Positions 51,704 through 59,717 of a stretch of 64,000 nt of DNA are shown in pieces. The stretch spans positions 1 to 64,000 of the forward strand of contig NZ_BMPD01000005.1 of assembly GCF_014647415.1 (NCBI RefSeq), given 5' to 3'. The position numbers and the translations under genes were made by a program. The notes beneath the pieces were generated by a model. That model made no database searches, was not told where the DNA came from, and saw only the letters and a program-made list of their open reading frames with translations. This DNA comes from Haloarcula sebkhae (GTDB lineage: Archaea > Halobacteriota > Halobacteria > Halobacteriales > Haloarculaceae). The stretch's first letter is position 1. Each line of letters starts with the position of its first letter.

Positions 51704-52615
51704 TTAGGCGATGGTCGTGCTCGCTTCGACGTCTGTGACGTGGTAGTCAACCGGTTCTGACAGGTCAGCGCCGGCAGCGACGAGGTCACTCCAGCCGTAG
51801 CTGGTTGGCTGGCAGTCGGTGAGTGTGTAGTCGATCGTATCGCCCTGACCGTTCTCAAGGCTAAACGTCGCCGGGACTTTCCCAACCGGTCCACTCGTAT
51901 TGGCCGTGTCGTCAACGGCTAGTGCAAGCTGGTCACGCTCAGTGAAGACCGCATCCGATGAGAATGACGGTTCGATTGCATCGACGACAGCGTCGTACGG
52001 GTGACGGCCTTGGCCGCGGCGGAAACGTGCCAGCCCCGATAGCGACAGCGTCGCCGACTGCATGAGGGGCTGGTTGAGGCCATCGACCTGAAACGAGGCT
52101 CCGTGCCAACTGAAGACGTCGTCATCAGACGGCTGTGCGATGTCACTCTCTGCCGGCGTAGTAACATTGTCCGGTTCGTCGCCATACAGGATCGTCAACT
52201 CGACTGTGATATCGCTGCCCTGCTCGTAGTTAACTGTCGCGTCTTGGACGATCGCCCCGGTCGGCGTTCGAGACTCTGTCGACCCATCAGGGAGCGTGAC
52301 GGGAAGGTACCACGTCGCCGAGGGTGCTCGCATCGGGGCGTTGGGCAGTGCGGTGCCGCCGTCGGCGAAGACGAGGTCGTGCCAGTTGGCGTCGGTAAGC
52401 GACCAACTGACAGACATTGCCCCTTCCCAGTTGCCTTCACGACTGCCAGCTGGTGTTGGGTCGTCTGGGTGACGCGAGCGCTCGAGTGCTTGCTCAACTG
52501 TGAGGTCACCGACTGTAATGTCGATCCCTGGCTGCATCCAAGTTGGATCTGCCGGGAGCGTGCCGTAGCTGTTCTCGAGGGCGAACGCGGCGTTTGCCGA
52601 GCCCGCCCCCGTCAT
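51704..52615 (-). CDS. Major tail (tube) protein
   Basis: A 303-residue beta-rich protein placed right before the tail chaperones, the usual siphovirus order. Start MTGAGSANAAFALENSYGT and the segments GAMSVSWSLTDANWHD and DVFSWHGASFQVDGL are typical of phage tube subunits. No sheath gene exists in the window, so the tail is non-contractile. A GGAGG ribosome-binding site lies 6 nt upstream. Confidence 0.75.
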   Translation of the reverse strand: MTGAGSANAAFALENSYGTLPADPTWMQPGIDITVGDLTVEQALERSRHPDDPTPAGSREGNWEGAMSVSWSLTDANWHDLVFADGGTALPNAPMRAPSATWYLPVTLPDGSTESRTPTGAIVQDATVNYEQGSDITVELTILYGDEPDNVTTPAESDIAQPSDDDVFSWHGASFQVDGLNQPLMQSATLSLSGLARFRRGQGRHPYDAVVDAIEPSFSSDAVFTERDQLALAVDDTANTSGPVGKVPATFSLENGQGDTIDYTLTDCQPTSYGWSDLVAAGADLSEPVDYHVTDVEASTTIA

Positions 52616-52620
52616 ACGAT

Positions 52621-52626
52621 TCCTCC
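52621..52626 (-). promoter_or_regulatory. Shine-Dalgarno site of the tail tube gene
   Basis: On the minus strand GGAGGA (52626-52621) lies about 6 nt before the ATG at 52615. Host genes here mostly look leaderless, so this site marks an internal gene translated within a long operon mRNA. Confidence 0.6.
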
Positions 52627-52655
52627 GTTATGATTTGCGTGTAGAGTCATAGTTC

Positions 52656-53174
52656 TCAAATGGTTTCGTAACCGATGAGGCGGACTGTCCACGTCCAGAA
52701 ATACTCGTCTTGCCACTCCTGGCTGCTGTCGGTTGGGTCGTCGACGGTTACGGTGTGGTAGGCGACGCGCCCGATGTCGTCGGCGTCAGGGTCAACCGCT
52801 GGGTAGGAAAGTTCCTGCTGGATTGCATTCTGCGCATAGAGAGCAATCTGTTTCGCGTGTTTGTTCGAGTCGACGTGGCCGAACTCGCCGCCCTGTGAAG
52901 TCAGACCTTTGAACCGACAGTCGACAGTCGTTGTGACACGCCGGCGGTTATCTGGGCCAGCGACCTCTGGGACGCGAGAGCCGAGCGAGGCCCCCAGCGC
53001 GGACGCTGTCGATAGCTCGACTGTTTTCTCTCGTTGGTCGGTTTCGAGGACGAGTGGTTCGTCGCGGTTGACGCGGTAGAGTCGTTCGGTGCCATCGTCA
53101 TCAGCAGGCCAGCTACCTGGCCAGTTGGTACGGATCGTCTCAAGGACCCACGCGACCTCGTCTTGGACAGCCAT
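52656..53174 (-). CDS. Tail completion (terminator)-like protein
   Basis: A 172-residue protein located between the connector genes and the tail tube, as tail terminators are. Segments EVAWVLETIRTNWPGSWP and VTTTVDCRFKGLTSQGGE are visible. Its GTG or ATG overlap with the upstream gene (1 nt) indicates coupling. Role by position. Confidence 0.6.
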   Translation of the reverse strand: MAVQDEVAWVLETIRTNWPGSWPADDDGTERLYRVNRDEPLVLETDQREKTVELSTASALGASLGSRVPEVAGPDNRRRVTTTVDCRFKGLTSQGGEFGHVDSNKHAKQIALYAQNAIQQELSYPAVDPDADDIGRVAYHTVTVDDPTDSSQEWQDEYFWTWTVRLIGYETI

Positions 53175-53590
53175 CAGAGCCCTCCTGCAAGTTGTTCGAC
53201 AGCGTCACGGATGGCGCGGGACTCGGGGATCCCGCCCGTCTCACTCCCCCAGTTGACCGACTCGGTCGTGATCCACTGGTCTTTCGCCTCCCAGTAGAAG
53301 TGCAACAGCGGGTTCCCCTCGATCGTGTGCGGGTCGACGCCCCACTCGAACAGTGCTGTCAGTTCTGGCCACTCAATCCTGGCCGAGACGGTGCTGTCGT
53401 CGCGCTCGACTGATAGTCTAGCCTCGGTGGGGATGTGGCCGATGTCGTAGTCGTTTCGACCGGCGTACGCCTCCCAGTTGTCACGGGCGATATCGATCAG
53501 TTCGGAGCCAATTTCATCGCGGAACTGTTGTTCCACATCGTCGAGGACAGCGGCCCTGAGATCATCTTCGAAGCTATCTGGAAGCGTCAT
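53174..53590 (-). CDS. HK97 gp10-like head-tail joining protein
   Basis: A 138-residue protein with an N-terminal helical part (LPDSFEDDLRAAVLDDVEQ) and a C-terminal IRDAVEQLAGGL. The segment FEWGVDPHTIEGNPLLHFY is like gp10-type connector proteins. It is preceded by a coupled 43-aa gene. Role by position and pattern. Confidence 0.6.
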   Translation of the reverse strand: MTLPDSFEDDLRAAVLDDVEQQFRDEIGSELIDIARDNWEAYAGRNDYDIGHIPTEARLSVERDDSTVSARIEWPELTALFEWGVDPHTIEGNPLLHFYWEAKDQWITTESVNWGSETGGIPESRAIRDAVEQLAGGL

Positions 53591-53721
53591 CAGTACGCCT
53601 CCAGCAGGCTCTGTCTAGCCGCGTCGGACGGCGCCTGCGGGACGGTGATGTCCAGCGTCGCGCCGATCGGGTCGACGGTGAGTTCCAAGTTGAACTCGAT
53701 GGTGACCGAGACGTCTGCCAT
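53590..53721 (-). CDS. 43-residue provirus protein between connectors
   Basis: A 43-codon gene: MADVSVTIEFNLELTVDP, then IGATLDITVPQAPSDAA and a helical end. It lies between two connector genes and its stop overlaps the next start (TGATG). The shared coupling pattern and acidic composition support a real gene. No family recognised. Confidence 0.55.
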   Translation of the reverse strand: MADVSVTIEFNLELTVDPIGATLDITVPQAPSDAARQSLLEAY

Positions 53722-53725
53722 CTCA

Positions 53726-54481
53726 TCAGCCACCACCCGGCGGCGTCAGGTACGGTTCGAGTGCGTCGCGACCGTCGTCGACAAGTTGCTGGCGCTGCGT
53801 GTCGACGCCGACCAGCTGACCGTTGTCGGGGATGCTCGTCACAACGTCGTCCTCGATGACCAGCTCGGCAGCGGCGAGTTGGGCCACACCGCGACGGACG
53901 TCCTGCCAAGACTCGTCGGTAGCGTCCAGACCGTAGTCGAACTCGGCGGTCAGGATGCCGTTGAAGTCGTATCGGGGGCCGATAGACCGCGCCCTGACGT
54001 ACAGATGGGTCCGGCCGTAGGAGTCCTGGCCCTTGCGAGCGACGTAGTAGTCTTCGCCACGGCCCTCGGTCTTGTCGTTGGCCGCGACCCAGTCCTCAAC
54101 GCCGCCTCCACGGCCCCGAACCTCTAGGCCGGTCAGGGACTGGACGTAGCCGTGGGGAAGCGTGACGCGAGCGTACGGCCCCGCCTTCGTGACCGGGTAA
54201 CGCGTGTCGCTGTCGTGAAACAGTTGGTCGCGCTGACTGTGTGGCGACGACGGGATGTCCAGTCGGACATCCGAGACAGTCGCCGGGCTGTCCGGGACGA
54301 GGTCCGTGCCGCCGCCGCTGTCGTACCAGTAGCGGTTGCCCTGCCGCTGGAGCCAGTCGCTTACTTTCTCGATAGCGGCAGTGACGAATTCGGTGCCGGT
54401 CGGACCGTATACGTCCGTCTCACTGAGGTCCTTGTCCTGCAGCGCTTTCCGGACGTCGTTTTCCTCGCAAAAGCCAGTCAT
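53726..54481 (-). CDS. Head-tail connector/adaptor protein
   Basis: A 251-residue protein between the capsid genes and the tail genes. The N-terminal helical part VRKALQDKDLSETDVYGPT and DWLQRQGNRYWYDSGGG resemble gp6-type adaptors that plug the portal. Role by position; sequence support is moderate. Confidence 0.6.
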   Translation of the reverse strand: MTGFCEENDVRKALQDKDLSETDVYGPTGTEFVTAAIEKVSDWLQRQGNRYWYDSGGGTDLVPDSPATVSDVRLDIPSSPHSQRDQLFHDSDTRYPVTKAGPYARVTLPHGYVQSLTGLEVRGRGGGVEDWVAANDKTEGRGEDYYVARKGQDSYGRTHLYVRARSIGPRYDFNGILTAEFDYGLDATDESWQDVRRGVAQLAAAELVIEDDVVTSIPDNGQLVGVDTQRQQLVDDGRDALEPYLTPPGGG

Positions 54482-54484
54482 GTG

Positions 54485-54760
54485 TTAGTCCTCAGACTCG
54501 CTGTGGTAGGGGCAGGGAAGTTCGCGACCGCAGACGTCGCCATCAGATTTGACCGTATCGCACGTCTCGACGGCGTCGTCTGGCGGCGGTTCGTCCTCCA
54601 CGATGATGTCATCAGGATCGACCCCGTGGCGGCGAGCGAACGTTTGGAGCCAGCTGGCGTCGGCCTCGAAGGTCCCCTCCGAGTCGACCGGCCGACGGTC
54701 GCCGTTGACGTCCACCGCCGATGGTGGTACGTCCGAAGGGTGCTCGACCCGCATGGTCAC
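54485..54760 (-). CDS. Small capsid-region protein with cysteine/histidine site
   Basis: A 91-residue acidic protein. The start is GTG at 54760 (GTGA overlap) or ATG at 54754 (MRVEHPSDVPPSAVDV). The end holds DVCGRELPCPYHSES with a probable zinc site; the middle has WLQTFARRHGVDPDDI. It may be a connector-associated protein. No family recognised. Confidence 0.5.
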   Translation of the reverse strand: MTMRVEHPSDVPPSAVDVNGDRRPVDSEGTFEADASWLQTFARRHGVDPDDIIVEDEPPPDDAVETCDTVKSDGDVCGRELPCPYHSESED

Positions 54761-55062
54761 GCCCCGGGGTCGCCGTCGACGCGGAGGATGATTTCACCGA
54801 CATCGGTACCGGCGGTCGTATCGGTGCCATCCGCGGCGCTCGTCACCGAGAGATTTCCGGCGACGTGGTCATACCGGACGAACAGCGACTCGTCTTCCTG
54901 ACCGGCGACGCTGACGCCGAGAACGACGTCGACGGCCGTCTCGGCCGCGGGGTCGTAGCCCTCAGAGCCAGCGTTGTCGAGACTGGACACATCGATGGTG
55001 TGGAAGACGGTGCGGTGGCTGCCCGAGTTGACGTGTTCGTCGTCGACTGTGGTGTGCGTCAT
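54757..55062 (-). CDS. Capsid decoration or stabilisation-like protein
   Basis: A 101-residue acidic, beta-rich protein (VFHTIDVSSLDNAGSEGYD; VDVVLGVSVAGQEDESLF). It lies directly downstream of the major capsid gene, as decoration proteins do. Role by position only. Confidence 0.5.
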   Translation of the reverse strand: MTHTTVDDEHVNSGSHRTVFHTIDVSSLDNAGSEGYDPAAETAVDVVLGVSVAGQEDESLFVRYDHVAGNLSVTSAADGTDTTAGTDVGEIILRVDGDPGA

Positions 55063-55074
55063 GAGACGGACACC

Positions 55075-56400
55075 TCAGATGTCGTAGCCCTGCAGCCAGA
55101 GGCCGTGGTTGCCGTGCGCCTTGTCGATGAGGGTGCCGTACTCGAACATCGCGACCTTGTCGGCTAGCCCGGTCCGGCCCAGCGGGACCGTCGAGAAGGG
55201 AGCGAGCTGTCGGAACTGCGTCGCTCGCTCGTCGATGAGGAAGACGTCGCCCACATCGGAGTTCGACCCGACACCAGAGAGGCCGGCGTAGCTGCGGATG
55301 TTGTCACAGGGCGTGATGTTGACGGTGCCCTGCTCGGTCCCGATGGCCAGCCCTCGAGGGCCGTACTCGACGTCGGCGTCGTAGCCATCGACGCGGACAG
55401 TCGGCGTGACCTCGTCGTAGATGGCGTTGTAGTACTGCGGGCTGACGAGGTATCGAGCAGCGTCCCACATCAGGCCGGTGTTCGTGACCTGAACGGTGAC
55501 CTCGTCGAGCATGTCCTCCAGGAAGCCGGACGACGTGGTCGTCTTGTCGATGGAGTTGCCGGCGTCGTCGAAGATCTTCGCCATACCCTCGTAGGCGTCG
55601 CCGTCCTCGACCGACTTGTCGCCGGCGCCGACCGACGGGTCGCCGTAGAAGATCTGCTTGGCCTTGAACAGCGCGTGAGCGATGGTGCGCTGCCCCAGCG
55701 TCGTCTCGCTCAGGTCCATGTAGTTGAGCGTGTCCTCGGCACGCTGGCTGTAGTCCGAGATGCGGGCCTGGTCGAGGTAGATCTTCATCTTCTTGTTGTC
55801 CGTCGAGAGGCTGAAGTCGCCCTCGTTCAGGCTAGAGATGTCGCCGGCGGCCTCGGATTCGCTGACCATCCCAATGGGGTCGGTGCGGTCATCGATGATG
55901 TTGTACTGGGCCTCGAACCCGGCCTGGGCCTGGGTCGTGATGACCGACAGGACCGGCGCGGCCGAGCGCTGGATGTCGACGAGGCGCGGGTCGACCTCCA
56001 CTGGAGACGCCGCACCGACGACAGAGTAGTCGATGGCTGCACGCTCGGCCATCTGCTCGACGGGCGCGATGCGCTCGTTCTCGTCGACGTCGTGATACCC
56101 CTCACCAGCGGCGGCAGCGGCCGCGAACGGTGATCGAGTGCCGAACTGCTGCTCGGCTTGCGTCTCGGTCTCAGGGTCGTCCGCGTGCTGCTCGTGAGAC
56201 TCTAGGAGCTTGTCCTGGATGTGCGAGACAGGGACGCCGACACGGCCGCGCTCGATGGGGACCTCGGGAAGCCCCATCGCTCGCAGCAGCGTGTCGTAGA
56301 TGGTGCGGGCGTTGTTGTCGGTAGGCGTTGCGAGACGGGCCGCGATGTCGCGGTCCGTCTGTAGATCGTCGAAAGTGTTGGTGTCAGAAGTTGCGGACAT
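55075..56400 (-). CDS. Major capsid protein (HK97 fold)
   Basis: A 441-residue protein after the protease-scaffold gene. Its N-terminal region (about 1-115, helical and acidic) is the likely cleaved delta domain; then ASPVEVDPRLVDIQRSAAP, GISDYSQ-type segment RISDYSQRAEDTLNY and a C-terminal beta core (DKVAMFEYGTLIDKAHG). Position after portal and protease makes the assignment firm although the sequence family is remote. An AGGAGG site lies 5 nt before the ATG. Confidence 0.82.
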   Translation of the reverse strand: MSATSDTNTFDDLQTDRDIAARLATPTDNNARTIYDTLLRAMGLPEVPIERGRVGVPVSHIQDKLLESHEQHADDPETETQAEQQFGTRSPFAAAAAAGEGYHDVDENERIAPVEQMAERAAIDYSVVGAASPVEVDPRLVDIQRSAAPVLSVITTQAQAGFEAQYNIIDDRTDPIGMVSESEAAGDISSLNEGDFSLSTDNKKMKIYLDQARISDYSQRAEDTLNYMDLSETTLGQRTIAHALFKAKQIFYGDPSVGAGDKSVEDGDAYEGMAKIFDDAGNSIDKTTTSSGFLEDMLDEVTVQVTNTGLMWDAARYLVSPQYYNAIYDEVTPTVRVDGYDADVEYGPRGLAIGTEQGTVNITPCDNIRSYAGLSGVGSNSDVGDVFLIDERATQFRQLAPFSTVPLGRTGLADKVAMFEYGTLIDKAHGNHGLWLQGYDI

Positions 56401-56404
56401 GAAG

Positions 56405-56411
56405 TCCTCCT
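56405..56411 (-). promoter_or_regulatory. Shine-Dalgarno site of the capsid gene
   Basis: AGGAGGA (56411-56405 on the minus strand) lies a few bases before the ATG at 56400. It is one of the strongest ribosome-binding sites in the late operon, in keeping with the high demand for capsid protein. Confidence 0.6.
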
Positions 56412-57747
56412 ACAGAAGCTCCTGGGGGTTCGCGGTCTGGTCGTCCGTGTCGGTGCCACGGTCGTCGTCAGTCTCGACGTCCGGGTCTGTGTCGTCGAGG
56501 CCGTCGTGGAGATTGCGGATGTCGTCGGCGGTGAACTCCTCACCGTCGACAGTCAGCGACTGCGTGTCGCCGTCGCCGGCGTCGGCGGCCGACTGGTCGT
56601 CCATGTCGCCGTCATCATCGTCATCATCGTCATCGTCGTCCTCGTCGTCACCGTCCTCGCGAAGGGCCTCGGCGAGGGCCGACAGCGTCTCGGTCTGCTG
56701 CTGCTGCATTTCGAGCATGGACTCGCGGTAGTCCGCGGCGTCCATGCCGTCCTGTCCGTCCTGCGTGCCGTCCGGGTCATCGCCGGACGAGTCGTTGTCT
56801 GGGTCTGTCACAGAATCACGGGCATCGCTGCCCTCGTCGCCGCTGTCGCGGTCGGTCAGGAACGGCATGAACCGCTCACTGATCGGTTCGTCCAGCGGCG
56901 TAGTTTCGCGGAAGTACTCCTCGAGCGCCGTGTGGGCAGCATGGAACTCGTTGTCGTCGAACTGGTGGCGGGCAACGCTCCAGAGCCAGCTCTCAAAGTT
57001 CTCGACGCTACCGTCACCCTGCTCGTCCCGATAGGCGTTGACCAGCTGCTCGGCAGTCTCGGCCTGTTGGTCGGAGAGGTGGCGCTCATCGGAATCGGGG
57101 CCCATCACCACAGCCCGGAACGCGTCGACGAGCTGCTCCGCGTCGGCATCGGGGCGGTTGCCCACTGCCGCACGGGCCATCGCCTCGGCCGCCGACTGGG
57201 ACGTCGTCCGCGGGTCGGCCGGGATGCCGACGATGGACGCTTCCATCAGGTCGACGCCGCCGGGAAACGAGTCGTCATCCCGCCAGCCGATAGACGACGA
57301 GAGATTCATGTCGCGCTCAACCTGGGACTTGATAGCCGCCAGTGCCTCGCGCAGCGAGCCGGTCGAGTCCGGGAGTGTCTCGGGATCCATCATCCGCGCG
57401 TCGGCCATGAGGAGGTCGCTCCCGTCGTCGCCGGCGTCGTACTCGACATCTGCCTCTCGCCACCCGCCGATCTTCCCGACAGCAGAGTAGCGGGACCCGC
57501 CGAGCTCCATGTTGCTGCCGTGGTCCAGAAACGTCGGCTCGCCGCCCGCGTTGATCTGGCGGGCCATCCCCTCCAGTTCCTCACGGGTGAGTGGGTCGTC
57601 GCCGTTGTTGCGCACCTCGCCGGTGCTAGCCAGCGGCATCCGAACGGTCATGACACCGTCCTCGCCGTCGTCTGCATCGCGGACGGTGATCTGATCGGCG
57701 TCAGATTGGTGGTAAACGCGGTGCTGAGGGTCGTCAGTGTCTGTCAT
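56410..57747 (-). CDS. Prohead protease fused to scaffold domain
   Basis: A 445-residue protein. Residues 1-185 form the S78-type assemblin protease: His in PTFLDHGSN (H76), Ser in NLSSSIGWRDD (about 150-152) and a Glu in MEASIVGIPADPRT. A middle helical domain follows, then a very acidic linker and a C-terminal scaffold region (DEFTADDIR-like, residues about 330-445). The gene lies between portal and capsid. Scaffold and protease are one polypeptide, as in HK97-like viruses with assemblin. Confidence 0.82.
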   Translation of the reverse strand: MTDTDDPQHRVYHQSDADQITVRDADDGEDGVMTVRMPLASTGEVRNNGDDPLTREELEGMARQINAGGEPTFLDHGSNMELGGSRYSAVGKIGGWREADVEYDAGDDGSDLLMADARMMDPETLPDSTGSLREALAAIKSQVERDMNLSSSIGWRDDDSFPGGVDLMEASIVGIPADPRTTSQSAAEAMARAAVGNRPDADAEQLVDAFRAVVMGPDSDERHLSDQQAETAEQLVNAYRDEQGDGSVENFESWLWSVARHQFDDNEFHAAHTALEEYFRETTPLDEPISERFMPFLTDRDSGDEGSDARDSVTDPDNDSSGDDPDGTQDGQDGMDAADYRESMLEMQQQQTETLSALAEALREDGDDEDDDDDDDDDDGDMDDQSAADAGDGDTQSLTVDGEEFTADDIRNLHDGLDDTDPDVETDDDRGTDTDDQTANPQELL

Positions 57748-57830
57748 ATCATATCCTCTCAGAACAGCCGTGGTGATGGTGCCCTTCCCGTCGCGACCCC
57801 ACGGCGGGCCGCGGTCATCGGGGATCGTGG

Positions 57831-59306
57831 TTACGCTACCGGCGAGCCATCGTCGCCCTCGTCCATGTCGGAGTCCGCATCGGGATCCGACCGAGCGTCC
57901 CGGAGCAGCGCGTCAAGGACATGTTTGGGATAGTCGCCGTAGTCGATGGTGTTGCCGTTCAACTCCACCGTCATGTCTTCCTCGGCGAGGTCCTGGTCGC
58001 CGCGCCGGCGGACGTACTGGCGATAGGTCAGCCCGCCGGCCTGCCACATCTCGCGGAGGCGCTGCTCCCGTGCCTGCTCCTCGCGCGGGTCGGTGAACCG
58101 AAGCCGGATGTCGAACGGGTTCTCGAGGGCGGTGTAGACATCGAACTGCTCGGCGATCTTCCGGAACGCCCGCTCGAACTGCTTACTGAATGGCCCGGCG
58201 ATTCGCTTGTAGATCCGCGTCGCCTCGATCTCCCCGTTGGACCGGTTGGCGTCCTCAGTGAACCCGAGCTCGTGCTTGCCCAGACCCAGCGCTCCGAGGC
58301 ACATGTTGAAGAACCAGCGCTGTTCCTCGATGATGTTGAGGTTGACCGCGGTCCCGCCGAGTTCGAGCCACTGGGCCCCGCCGTCGCCACCGATCACCGG
58401 GACGTCGCGTGGGTCGCCGCTGGCGGCCTCGATCTTCTCCTTGATGTCGGTGACGTTCGTCGCACCCATCACTTGGATGAGGCCCGGCGGGATCTGGTTG
58501 TCGGCGTAAAACCGGTTGTGGTGGGTCGTGCTGTTGGCGAGGATCTCTAGCCACTCCTTGACTTGCATCGACGGCGAGCGGGGGTAGAACTCGTAGGGCC
58601 GCTCGCCACGCGGGTAGTGCATGACCGCCAGCTGGTCGTGCTGCAGTGGCGTGGGGTCGATGCTCCCGAGCGTCCCGACACCGTCGGAGCTGAACGCGCC
58701 CTGGGCCTGGTAGAACGGCGGGTCGCCCCACACGCCGTGCCGGTCGACGTTGTGCCGGATGGTCAGCGCGTCTAGGTTCGACAGCGCGACCACGGGATAC
58801 CGTCCGTTTTCACTCGGATGGAGCTGCCAGTAGCCTTGCCCCGGGCCGAGCATGTCGAAGACGGACCCGGTGATCAGGTCGTCGAGATCCTTGCTGCCTA
58901 GGTGTGGCCCAGTGAGGACGTCCCGGATAAGGTCGCGAACGGCAGCCTCGGTGGCGTCGACGTCGTCGGAGTCACTCTCGAAGGTGAGTTCGCCGCCAAG
59001 TAGCTGGTCGACGATGCCGTTGCCGATGGCCTGCATAGCGCTGGTCTGGACGATCTCCCGTGCCTCGATGGCATCGCGACCGCGTGGGTGACCGTACTGT
59101 TGGGTGCCCGTAAGCCAAGTCCCGTCATCGTCGGTCTTGACCGTCTCCGGGTCTTTGACGGTGACCTGCTCGCCCTCGACGGTGGCCTGTATCTCGCGCT
59201 GACCGGTCGCCGTCGCAGTGGCTGCCGTATCGGGTGCGACGCCGTCGGTGGCGCTGCTGTCCATCCGGTCCGCCGCCTCTCGTCGTGCCTCGTCGAAGAT
59301 GCCCAT
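57831..59306 (-). CDS. Portal protein
   Basis: A 491-residue portal of the phage SPP1/HK97-like group. Recognisable patterns are SVFDMLGPGQGYWQLHPSE, YPRGERPYEFYPRSP, WLEILANSTTHHNRFYAD and GLGKHELGFTEDANRSNGE. It follows the KTSC and terminase genes and precedes the protease. It forms the ring through which DNA is packaged. Confidence 0.85.
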   Translation of the reverse strand: MGIFDEARREAADRMDSSATDGVAPDTAATATATGQREIQATVEGEQVTVKDPETVKTDDDGTWLTGTQQYGHPRGRDAIEAREIVQTSAMQAIGNGIVDQLLGGELTFESDSDDVDATEAAVRDLIRDVLTGPHLGSKDLDDLITGSVFDMLGPGQGYWQLHPSENGRYPVVALSNLDALTIRHNVDRHGVWGDPPFYQAQGAFSSDGVGTLGSIDPTPLQHDQLAVMHYPRGERPYEFYPRSPSMQVKEWLEILANSTTHHNRFYADNQIPPGLIQVMGATNVTDIKEKIEAASGDPRDVPVIGGDGGAQWLELGGTAVNLNIIEEQRWFFNMCLGALGLGKHELGFTEDANRSNGEIEATRIYKRIAGPFSKQFERAFRKIAEQFDVYTALENPFDIRLRFTDPREEQAREQRLREMWQAGGLTYRQYVRRRGDQDLAEEDMTVELNGNTIDYGDYPKHVLDALLRDARSDPDADSDMDEGDDGSPVA

Positions 59307-59327
59307 GTGTATCAGTCTCCTATGGTG

Positions 59328-59717
59328 TTACGGGTCCGTCACGAACCGACGGGCCAGGTCGTTGTCCAGCCCGTGGCCTCGCTGCGGGAAGTCGCCCGTC
59401 GTGAGTAGCGTGTACGGAAAATCGTAGGCGATGTTGCGGTTGATGTACCCGCCCTTGCTGCTGGCGTCGACGAGGCCCGACCACGTCTGAGCCCCAACCT
59501 GCCAGTAGCGATAGATAGCGTCCGGCCCGTCTCGCAGGTAGCGGACATACAGGTCGTTGCTACCGAAGTCGTACAGCGCCGAGTGGACGTTCGACGACGA
59601 GAACGACGACGTCGGCATCGTGTCCAAGGGCGCCCGGATAGTTTCAGGCGCGTCGCCGGCGCGCTGGTTGGCCGGGTCGTGTTCGATGCCGATCCCGCCC
59701 GGCGCCGTCGTGTTCAT
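59328..59717 (-). CDS. KTSC-domain protein
   Basis: A 129-residue protein. Residues about 40-105 fit the KTSC pattern: SSNVHSALYDFGSNDLYVRY, then YWQVGAQTWSGLVDASSKG and YINRNIAYDFPY. The domain occurs in lysyl-tRNA-synthetase relatives and in many phages, with unknown biochemistry. It overlaps terL by 4 nt. Confidence 0.75.
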   Translation of the reverse strand: MNTTAPGGIGIEHDPANQRAGDAPETIRAPLDTMPTSSFSSSNVHSALYDFGSNDLYVRYLRDGPDAIYRYWQVGAQTWSGLVDASSKGGYINRNIAYDFPYTLLTTGDFPQRGHGLDNDLARRFVTDP

